From NCBI GenBank assembly GCA_026709725.1, contig JAPOSK010000147.1:1-5107 (forward strand): a DNA stretch of 5,107 nt. Reading direction: 5' to 3'. Below, in pieces: positions 1 through 4,976 of this stretch. The stretch comes from Paracoccaceae bacterium. Lineage in GTDB: Bacteria > Pseudomonadota > Alphaproteobacteria > Rhodobacterales > Rhodobacteraceae. Every line of letters starts with the position of its first letter. The stretch's first letter is position 1. The notes beneath the pieces are model-generated. The model was not told the DNA's origin. It ran no database searches and worked only from the letters and a program-made list of their open reading frames with translations. A program made the translations under genes and the position numbers.

Positions 1-23
1 TCCTGCCACAATCTTCGCTGGGA

Positions 24-191
24 TCATGGCAGACTGTCAGGGGAGGGTCGGGTGCCTATGCCGGAATTCGGGGTTTTCTGGCAGGCACTAATTAGGGCAC
101 TGAGGAAGAGATCTTCATCCTTCCCTTCAACCAGCAACAGCCTGTCAGAGTTTAACTCCATACCTTGTCTCTGTCTGTTGTTTTGGGCCAC
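24..191 (-). pseudogene. N-terminal remnant of a TOPRIM (DUF3226-like) partner protein
   Basis: This 55-codon reading frame starts with GTG overlapping the ATPase stop by one base (TAGTG). A strong GGAGGT lies six bases upstream, so it should be translated by coupling to the ATPase. An inner ATG lies at 161. From that ATG the protein begins MELNSDRLLLVEGKDEDLF, and the hydrophobic strand followed by VEGKDE is the classic first motif of TOPRIM-fold proteins, with the metal-binding glutamate in VEG. DUF3226 and related TOPRIM proteins often sit next to AAA/OLD-type ATPases. Family members are normally well over 150 residues, but this frame ends at TGA (26-24) after a proline-rich tail that no longer resembles the family. 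The other two frames also stop soon after, so a single frameshift does not restore it within the window. I infer a gene cut by an insertion, rearrangement or several mutations. It could instead be a genuine short protein or a sequencing error. Confidence 0.55.
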
Positions 192-203
192 TAACGGACC
201 TCC
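189..203 (-). promoter_or_regulatory. Shine-Dalgarno and overlapping stop/start coupling ATPase to TOPRIM ORF
   Basis: On the minus strand GGAGGT (203-198) is followed by six bases and then GTG (191-189), whose first base is the last base of the ATPase TAG stop. This arrangement is typical of translational coupling. It fixes the likely start of the downstream ORF at GTG 191 rather than at ATG 161, which has only a poorly placed AAGG before it. Confidence 0.6.
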
Positions 204-1240
204 AAACCAAGGTTGTGTGCTCCTGTGAGGGCATCTCCGGTAAATGTTGCAACTTCCGATTGCCCGGTATTCTGGTTTCGATAAAGTTTGTGGATAGAGA
301 GATCTTCAGGACAATCACCAAATGCGTCAACAGCCGCATCAATGAATTCTGCACTGTGGCTTGTTGCCACGAGTTGCACATTCCACTGTCTCATCCACTG
401 GCACACACAGTCCCAGATTTTTCGGTGGGCAGAGTAATGGATACCATTCTCCAGTTCATCCACGAGAAATATGGCATCTTTTGAAGCAAAAATCCCAATC
501 AAAAATCGGGCCAGCCTGACAGCTCCGCCTCCGAGGTCATGAAACGGTCGCGACCCCTCGCCTGAAATCGTTACAGCCAGATAAGACTTTCCTCTCTTGC
601 CTGTAAGTATTTCCACTTCCTGAATGTCCGGCATCACAAGATTGATCCCATTGATCAACTCTTGCTTATGACCCTCTCTGACAAGATCCGAGTAGAGTTT
701 CAGGTGTTCGTCCGGAATCTCGTGCGGATTCCCCATGATCTCAATGATACAGCTTGGACCATTCGGTTGCATTTTCGGGGATTCATACAGAACAGATCCG
801 AAAGGCGTGGCTTGAAGTCCTTCAAATCCATCTTTCACAAGCTGCTCGTCAAGATAAGTCCTTATGATCCCCACTGGTGGAGGTAGTCTTCTGAAGTCTC
901 CTTGCATCGTGTCGGAAATCTGTTCGTTTGGGGATGCGCCGTTGACATCCTCGAATCTGAATTTCAGCCTGCAATTTATTCCATTCTTGGTACCACAAAG
1001 TTCCAAATCATCTTCAGTCAATGTGGAAAGGGGGTTCGCTGGCGGATTCCGACTGCGTTGCAAATGATAATTCCACAACAAGCCGGGATCTTGTCCTGTG
1101 AACAACCACATCGCCTCAATCAGTGCCGTCTTGCCTGATCCATTCATGCCCGTAATCAAGTTGACTCTGGACATCCGGGGCAATGAGAGGCCATCAATGC
1201 CGCGATATCGAACAACGCTGAAATCACTCAATCGGATCAT
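191..1240 (-). CDS. AAA family ATPase (OLD/RecF/ABC-type ATP-binding protein)
   Basis: This 349-residue protein has the full set of ABC/SMC-like ATPase motifs. The N-terminal strand FSVVRYRGIDGLSLPRM leads into Walker A GMNGSGKT (about residues 31-38). A signature-like LGGGAVRLARFL lies near 236, Walker B with catalytic acids AIFLVDELENG at 256-266, and the switch histidine in ATSHS at 292-296. The order and length match the stand-alone AAA_15/AAA_21 ATPases related to OLD, RecF and the ATPase halves of phage-defence systems. These probably dimerise on ATP and control an associated nuclease. The middle region (about 60-220) is family-specific and I do not recognise a further domain. ATG 1240 is chosen because GGAGAAGG lies just upstream and related proteins begin close to the first strand. 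An in-frame GTG at 1282 would add 14 residues. The following ORF, a truncated TOPRIM protein, is translationally coupled, which supports an ATPase-TOPRIM pair. The ATPase itself appears intact. A defence role is inference; repair or another OLD-like function is possible. Confidence 0.9.
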   Translation of the reverse strand: MIRLSDFSVVRYRGIDGLSLPRMSRVNLITGMNGSGKTALIEAMWLFTGQDPGLLWNYHLQRSRNPPANPLSTLTEDDLELCGTKNGINCRLKFRFEDVNGASPNEQISDTMQGDFRRLPPPVGIIRTYLDEQLVKDGFEGLQATPFGSVLYESPKMQPNGPSCIIEIMGNPHEIPDEHLKLYSDLVREGHKQELINGINLVMPDIQEVEILTGKRGKSYLAVTISGEGSRPFHDLGGGAVRLARFLIGIFASKDAIFLVDELENGIHYSAHRKIWDCVCQWMRQWNVQLVATSHSAEFIDAAVDAFGDCPEDLSIHKLYRNQNTGQSEVATFTGDALTGAHNLGLEVR

Positions 1241-1343
1241 GACCTTCTCCGTCTGGATTGTATCTTCAAGGAAACCGACCACGACCCTCCATCGGGCAAT
1301 GTCCCAGCTGATATTGAGCCTCTGAATCAGGGTGGTGCTGCTC

Positions 1344-1360
1344 TCCTCACGCTGTGAGGA
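1344..1360. repeat. Perfect 7-bp inverted repeat with 3-base loop
   Basis: TCCTCAC and GTGAGGA flank the loop GCT. The hairpin lies about 100 bases upstream of the ATPase ATG, in its probable promoter or leader region. It could be an operator or a leader hairpin. There is no T-run, so it does not look like an intrinsic terminator. A chance origin cannot be excluded. Confidence 0.4.
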
Positions 1361-1407
1361 TCAGGGTATCGTTAATGTCACAAGGACTCAACATCATGCC
1401 CCCCATG

Positions 1408-1425
1408 CCACTTCGAAGTGCAACG
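1408..1425. repeat. Putative left end of the IS30 remnant, with 12-bp palindrome
   Basis: The segment holds the perfect palindrome CACTTCGAAGTG (1409-1420) followed by CAACG. Its CCACTTC and GCAACG blocks recur in inverted orientation at 2590-2613. The position about 130 bases before the transposase start is plausible for an IS30 end, although somewhat long. Confidence 0.35.
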
Positions 1426-1552
1426 CCCGGGGGTGGCCTCCCCGCTGTGATCTGATCGGCCAGCCGCCGGACCGGCCGGAGTCTCCCGGCTGATCGGCTG
1501 CAATCCGGTCAGGCGACAGCCACAGTCCCGGGAGCAGCAGCCGGAGACGGCC

Positions 1553-2480
1553 ATGCCGAAGCGGGACCACCCCCTGACCGCCGCCGGGCGATGCCGGATT
1601 GACGCTCTCGGGAAAAGCGGCTGTACACAAGCGGCCATCGCCCGCGCGCCCGGCCGTCACCCCGCCACCATCAGCCGTGCGCTCTCCCGCGACAAAGGCA
1701 GGAAGGGCGATCGCCGCAGACAGGCCCGGACCAGGGCCGCCACCCGGCGGTGCCGGGCCTCATCCGTCCCCCGGAAACCGACACCCGCCGTCAGGACCCG
1801 CATCAGGGACGACCGCGGCCGCGGCCGGAGCCCGGAACAGATCTGCGGACGGGCGACCCACGAGAAGCGGCCCATGGCCGGCAGGCCGGCATGATCGACC
1901 GGTGGGGGATCGGCGAATCCATCCGGGCGGATCGCAGGGCCGACGGCCGCCTCCGGCGTCATCGCCGCCCCAAAGCCAGATCCCCGGGGCAGGAAACCCG
2001 ACCGGAAGGGTGGGGCGCATGCCGGCAGGGTCCCATCTCCGGCCGGGTGGACATCGCCGAGAGGAAGGCGCGTGCGGGCGACCGGGACGCCGATGCCATC
2101 ATCCCCATCGTCAATGACGGATCCGGGGGACACGGGGGTGCCCCGGTCAGCCTCGTGGATCGGGCCACGAAGTCCACCCGGCCTGCGCGGGTCCATCGCA
2201 GGCCCGCGACCGCTGCGGGGGGGGGGGCGCGATCACTGATCGTCCGGCCACGGCACCTGCCCGCACCATCACCGCCGGCAACGCTGTCAGGACAGGGGTG
2301 ACGTGAGTTCGCAGCCCCCGGTGATCATGGGATGGGGGGCGCAATGCGCACACGAACGGCCGTGTGCGCGAGTGCCTGCCCGGGAGCATCGACGTCAGGG
2401 CCGCCACGGATGCGGCGATCAGGGCCCTGTCAGGCCGGGTGCCTTGCAATCTGTTGGGCGCGCGCTCTGCCTGCGATTGA
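1553..2480 (+). pseudogene. IS30-family transposase, inactivated by frameshifts, stops and deletion
   Basis: IS30 transposases are DDE enzymes with an N-terminal helix-turn-helix that binds the element ends. The first segment (from ATG 1553, stop at 1892-1894) carries the conserved helix-turn-helix (LTAAGRCRIDAL, then CTQAAIARAPGRHPATISRA) and the SPEQICGR block. Homology then moves to another frame from about 1891, with IRADRRADGRLRRH, ISGRVDIAER, the DADAI block (usually WEADTI) and VSLVDRATK. Near 2262 it moves to a third frame, with RTITAGN, SWDGGRNAHTNGRVRECLP and a C-terminal LLGAR block ending at TGA 2478-2480. In that third frame there are stops before the SWDGG block, and the usual stretch between TITADNG and the WERG motif is shortened by roughly 15 residues. 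The first catalytic aspartate (DADAI) remains, the second (TITADNG to TITAGN) is changed to glycine, and the glutamate (NEHTNG to NAHTNG) is changed to alanine. The gene is therefore clearly non-functional and old. Confidence 0.85.
2217..2227 (+). repeat. Homopolymer run of 11 G
   Basis: An uninterrupted run of eleven G lies inside the dead transposase, just before the second frame change near 2262. Such runs are prone to replication slippage and to base-calling errors, so the exact length here should be treated with caution. Confidence 0.9.
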
Positions 2481-2537
2481 CGGGATTGGCCCGCCAGGGG
2501 GCTGAAAACCGGCACGGGCGGGCAGAAGACGGGGTCG

Positions 2538-2588
2538 CCGGGGATCACCCCCCGCTCGGGCTCCGCCCTCCCTCCGGGTGATCCCCGG
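2538..2588. terminator. Strong 13-bp hairpin at the tail of the IS30 remnant
   Basis: CCGGGGATCACCC (2538-2550) and GGGTGATCCCCGG (2576-2588) are perfect inverted repeats separated by a 25-base, CT-rich loop. The structure lies 58 bases after the transposase stop. It would be very stable in RNA and could act as a terminator or mRNA-end hairpin for the element, or protect it from read-through. It lacks a T-tract, so intrinsic termination is not certain. In contrast to the decayed transposase, both arms are perfect. Confidence 0.45.
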
Positions 2589-2589
2589 T

Positions 2590-2613
2590 CGTTGCGCCTC
2601 GGGCTGGAAGTGG
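2590..2613. repeat. Putative right end of the IS30 remnant
   Basis: CGTTGC (2590-2595) and GAAGTGG (2607-2613) mirror GCAACG and CCACTTC at the left end. The 11 bases between the blocks do not match and differ in number from the left end, so this is a tentative, degenerate terminal repeat. Confidence 0.3.
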
Positions 2614-2712
2614 GGTCCATTAAGGGCCCACCCCTGTCACGATCCCCCTTTTGCGGGGTCGGGCTGTCACACACGACGGATCGGAACCCGCAGGCAGGGT
2701 GTGCGTTTTTCG

Positions 2713-2741
2713 TTGATCACCCGCGTGTGCCGTGCTATCGT
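2713..2741 (+). promoter_or_regulatory. Putative sigma70-type promoter giving a leaderless mRNA
   Basis: TTGATC (2713-2718) and TATCGT (2736-2741) are separated by exactly 17 bases. The -10 box ends six bases before the ATG at 2748, so transcription would start at or within a base or two of the start codon. No Shine-Dalgarno sequence is visible before this ATG, which agrees with a leaderless transcript. The -35 matches the consensus at four of six positions and the -10 at three or four. Confidence 0.5.
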
Positions 2742-2747
2742 GCGGGC

Positions 2748-3020
2748 ATGGATCACGACCCCGACATGCACGATTTGGCCAAACAGATCGTTCGACTGGA
2801 AGGCGAGATCAGAACGTCACGTGCGGAGAATGACGCCATGGAATCAAGAATTGATGCCCGCCTTGCCGGAATGCAGGCGGACATGGCCAAGCTGGAGACG
2901 GATGCCGCCAAGCGGGAGACGGATGCCGTCAAGCGGGAGAAGCAGCAACTTCTGGCCATTGCGGCCCTGATTGCCCTTGCCACCACGATTCTCGGCATCC
3001 TGATCAGCCTGCCCGTATGA
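2748..3020 (+). CDS. Small coiled-coil protein with C-terminal membrane anchor
   Basis: This 90-residue protein has a highly charged, heptad-like helical region (about residues 8-66: LAKQIVRLEGEI, then DARLAGMQADMAKLE). A single hydrophobic segment follows (about 68-88, LLAIAALIALATTILGILIS) and ends at LPV. The layout predicts a tail-anchored inner-membrane protein whose coiled coil lies in the cytoplasm, probably as an oligomer. Small proteins of this build are frequent and uncharacterised in alphaproteobacteria; I cannot give a function or a firm family name. Two copies of a seven-residue unit, ETDAAKR and ETDAVKR (residues 50-63), sit just before the membrane segment. The start at 2748 is preferred because a promoter lies immediately upstream. 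The frame is open further upstream to an ATG at 2592, but that extension runs through the IS tail and does not look protein-like. The gene stands alone, next to the dead IS30 element. Confidence 0.75.
   Translation: MDHDPDMHDLAKQIVRLEGEIRTSRAENDAMESRIDARLAGMQADMAKLETDAAKRETDAVKREKQQLLAIAALIALATTILGILISLPV
2895..2936 (+). repeat. Two tandem copies of a 21-bp unit inside the coiled-coil gene
   Basis: The units 2895-2915 and 2916-2936 differ at a single base (GCC versus GTC, alanine to valine). They encode ETDAAKR and ETDAVKR. Because the unit is exactly seven codons, a duplication adds two turns of helix and keeps the coiled-coil heptad phase. The near identity suggests a recent duplication. 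Confidence 0.85.
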
Positions 3021-3327
3021 GTCCGGCCCTGCCGATTGCACACAAGCCGTCATGATGGGCTCTGATTTCCAATCCGGAACGGCTGATGAGGGCCCGATCA
3101 AACGATGGCAGGCTTTGTAATCAGGATTGCCTGCCGCGCAAGGTTCGTACCGCCCTATGCGCCTGCCCATGCCAGGCCCCCGGAGGCTCATGGAAGGATA
3201 TCCTTTGTGTACGCTTTGTCGAAAGTTCGGGTACTGTGCCGCTGTCCCCGACGGATTTATGCAGACATCGGGTTGACAGTGTCCTGTTGAAGGGTCACCG
3301 GCATGAGGGAGTCCATCGTTTGTGGCC
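3021..3327. other. Intergenic region between convergent genes, no gene recognised
   Basis: This 307-base stretch separates the 3' ends of the small membrane protein gene and xerC, which converge. Short frames exist on both strands, but none has a good ribosome binding site or a protein-like sequence. GGCAGGC (3107-3113) and GCCTGCC (3129-3135) form a 7-bp inverted repeat with a 15-base loop and no T-run. It is at best a weak two-way terminator candidate. AAGGATATCCTT at 3194-3205 is a 12-bp palindrome of unknown meaning. I see no tRNA, riboswitch or clear intrinsic terminator. Confidence 0.5.
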
Positions 3328-4275
3328 TCAATCGGCCAGCGGGTGGGCATTGCGGTATGTTTCAAGAAGTCTTGAGGGCTCGACCAGCGTATAGCGTTCC
3401 GAGGTGGCGATCGATTTGTGGCCGAGAAGTTCCTGAATGATGCGAATGTCGCCGCCGGCATTGAGTATGTGTGTGGCGAAGGAATGGCGCAGGGCATGGG
3501 GTGTTGTTGTCTGGGGCAAACCAAGTGCGTTACGGGCACTTTCCATAACCTTGCGAACCGTGCGCTGACCAAGCGGGCCTCCGCGTTTGCCGTAAAAAAG
3601 CGGAGCATCGGGGTCAATGCAGTAGGGACAGAGTGCTGTGTAGCGATCAACGGCGTGTCTGGCATCGTCGATGACCGGGACCCGGCGCTCCCTGTTGCCT
3701 TTACCGGTGATCGTGACTGCTTCACCGAGCGGTGTATTGCCATGACGAAGCGAGAGAGCCTCCGAGACTCGCATGCCGCAGCCGTAGAGCAGCAGAAAAA
3801 CAGCGACATTCCGTGCTGCAATCCAGTCTCCGGCATCATCATCACCGAGATGGTCGAGGATTGATTTGCAGTCATCCACATTGGCCGGGCGGGGGTGCTT
3901 TGACTTGTAGCGGGGACTGCGTGTTGTCTCCACGGTGACAATATCGATCCCATACTGTTCATTGAGCCAGCGGTAGAAACCCTTGACGGCGGAAAGTTTG
4001 CGGGCAATGCTGCGTGGCGCGATGCCCCGGGACCGCTCGCTTGCCAGCCATGCACGCAGGGTGCGGCGGTCAACATCGGCGAGCTGGTCTGATGTCACCT
4101 GCATTCCGAGGTATCCGGTGAGGAATGACAGATAGTCATTGACATCGCCCCTGTAGGATGTGCGTGTATGGGGTGAAGCGGAAGCAGGCGGAAGCTTCAT
4201 CGCAATCCATGATTCAATGAGCGCACCAGCCGGTTCGCTCTCCTGCAGTCGGGAATCAGTGGGAGATGATGCCAT
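3328..4275 (-). CDS. xerC: Tyrosine recombinase XerC
   Basis: This site-specific recombinase is expected to act with XerD at dif to resolve chromosome dimers at division. The 315-residue protein has an N-terminal SAM-like core-binding domain (about 15-110, including TRTSYRGDVNDYLSFL and SIARKLSAVKGFYRWL) and a C-terminal catalytic domain. All expected active-site residues are visible: Arg in YGCGMRVSEAL (about 169), Lys in the beta-hairpin ITGKGNRERRVPV (192), His and Arg in HALRHSFATH (260, 263), His in LLGHKSI (286), and the nucleophilic Tyr in SERYTLV (295). Length and motifs match chromosomal XerC rather than phage integrases, and TGKGNRERRVP is typical of Xer proteins. ATG 4275 is chosen for the AGAGA-like sequence 8-10 bases upstream; GTG 4296 in the same frame would add seven residues but has no visible ribosome site. 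It lies 47 bases behind the transaldolase gene on the same strand, so cotranscription is likely. XerD versus XerC is called from overall resemblance only. Confidence 0.9.
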   Translation of the reverse strand: MASSPTDSRLQESEPAGALIESWIAMKLPPASASPHTRTSYRGDVNDYLSFLTGYLGMQVTSDQLADVDRRTLRAWLASERSRGIAPRSIARKLSAVKGFYRWLNEQYGIDIVTVETTRSPRYKSKHPRPANVDDCKSILDHLGDDDAGDWIAARNVAVFLLLYGCGMRVSEALSLRHGNTPLGEAVTITGKGNRERRVPVIDDARHAVDRYTALCPYCIDPDAPLFYGKRGGPLGQRTVRKVMESARNALGLPQTTTPHALRHSFATHILNAGGDIRIIQELLGHKSIATSERYTLVEPSRLLETYRNAHPLAD

Positions 4276-4322
4276 GTGCGAATCTCTGCTGAACACGAAA
4301 CGATGTGTTTGGCCGGGTCATC

Positions 4323-4976
4323 CTAGCCGATGCTCATTCCCGTCTTTTCCCAGTCTGCAAGAAAACTGGCCAGGCCCGCATCTGTCAGGGGATGATGAGA
4401 CAGTTGCTCAAAGACCCTGGGTGGAATGGTGGCAACATCAGCCCCGTATTCAGCGACCAGAGTCACATGGAGCTGGGAGCGGATTGAGGCGGCAAGGATT
4501 TCGGTTGCGGTGCCCGCATTGTCATAGATTGCCCGTATTGATTCGATGAGAGCAACTCCTTCGTTGCCGATATCATCAAGTCTGCCGAGAATGGGACTGA
4601 TGAACGATGCTCCGGCATTGGCGGCAAGGATGGCCTGATTGGCACTGAAACAGAGTGTGACATTGACGTGAATATTGCGGGCGGAGAGAATGCTGCATGC
4701 CCGGACACCTTCCCAGGTCATTGGTACCTTGACAACGATATTCTCGGCGATTCCCGCCAGTTTTTCGCCTTCGCGAACCATTGCATCGCTTTGTGTGGCC
4801 ACCACCTGGGCACTGACAGGTCCATCAACAGTTGAACAGATTGTCTTCAGTGTCGGAAACAGCTCGCCACCACTGCGTGCAATGAGCGTTGGATTGGTTG
4901 TCACACCATCAACCACACCAAAGTGATTCAGTTTCTCTATGGTTGCAATATCTGCACTGTCCACAAAAAGTTTCAC
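4323..4976 (-). CDS. tal: Transaldolase, small TalC/FSA-type
   Basis: This 217-residue protein belongs to the short TalC/MipB/fructose-6-phosphate aldolase family, class I aldolases with a TIM-barrel fold. Transaldolases move a dihydroxyacetone unit from sedoheptulose-7-phosphate to glyceraldehyde-3-phosphate in the non-oxidative pentose phosphate pathway. Visible marks are the start MKLFVDSADI, the substrate-binding loop GVTTNPTLI (24-32), the Schiff-base lysine K83 in VVKVPMTWEG, NVTLCFSANQA (105-115) and SPILGRLDDI (127-136). The VTLCFSANQA and GRLDD blocks resemble true TalC transaldolases more than E. coli FsaA, which has a different sequence there, so transaldolase is preferred over fructose-6-phosphate aldolase. 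Length is as expected for the decameric short family. The GTG start at 4976 is fixed by a perfect AAGGAGGT eight bases upstream. It precedes xerC on the same strand. Annotation as fsa would also be defensible. Confidence 0.93.
   Translation of the reverse strand: MKLFVDSADIATIEKLNHFGVVDGVTTNPTLIARSGGELFPTLKTICSTVDGPVSAQVVATQSDAMVREGEKLAGIAENIVVKVPMTWEGVRACSILSARNIHVNVTLCFSANQAILAANAGASFISPILGRLDDIGNEGVALIESIRAIYDNAGTATEILAASIRSQLHVTLVAEYGADVATIPPRVFEQLSHHPLTDAGLASFLADWEKTGMSIG

Larger units (their letters stand above)
1408..2613 (+). mobile_element. Decayed IS30-family insertion sequence (approximate limits)
   Basis: This stretch is far richer in G and C than the genes on both sides and carries a recognisable but broken IS30 transposase. 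The approximate limits come from two short matches in inverted orientation: CCACTTC plus GCAACG at 1408-1425, and their complements CGTTGC plus GAAGTGG at 2590-2613. The implied length of about 1.2 kb fits an IS30 element. The spacing within the two ends differs (18 versus 24 bases), so the ends are degenerate or misassigned. I see no clear flanking target duplication. With its transposase broken and catalytic residues missing, the element should not move by itself. The element-wide base composition suggests transfer from a GC-richer host. The family assignment is secure; the borders are tentative. Confidence 0.7.

Noticed and set aside
3..32. CTGCCA and TGGCAG inverted repeat at the left edge, possibly an insertion sequence end
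   Set aside because: Only six base pairs with an 18-base loop, and the partner sequence lies outside the window. No family could be recognised.
145..381. Minus-strand frame of 78 codons at the ATPase 3' end
   Set aside because: It lies in a different frame from the well-supported ATPase and from the TOPRIM ORF, with no recognisable sequence.
1363..1391. Possible minus-strand promoter for the ATPase (TTGAGT, 17 bases, TACCCT)
   Set aside because: The spacing is right, but the -10 matches the consensus at only three positions, so the evidence is too weak to list.
1657..2674. Several long frames on both strands inside the IS region (1657-2196, 2147-2674, 1599-2117)
   Set aside because: High GC content removes stop codons by chance. 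The sequences are rich in proline, arginine and glycine, and only the plus-strand frames with IS30 motifs are meaningful.
3273..3301. Perfect TTGACA box on the plus strand
   Set aside because: There is no acceptable -10 hexamer at 16-18 bases downstream and no gene follows on that strand.
3086..3394. Plus-strand frame of 102 codons in the intergenic region running into xerC
   Set aside because: Cysteine- and arginine-rich without protein-like pattern, and it runs antisense into the xerC 3' end.
3418..3864. Plus-strand frame of 148 codons opposite xerC
   Set aside because: Antisense shadow of xerC; no recognisable domain and no ribosome site.
2844..4076. Very long minus-strand frame of about 410 codons
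   Set aside because: It overlaps xerC in another frame on the same strand and crosses the small membrane protein gene. Its sequence is low in protein-like features, whereas xerC has all catalytic motifs.
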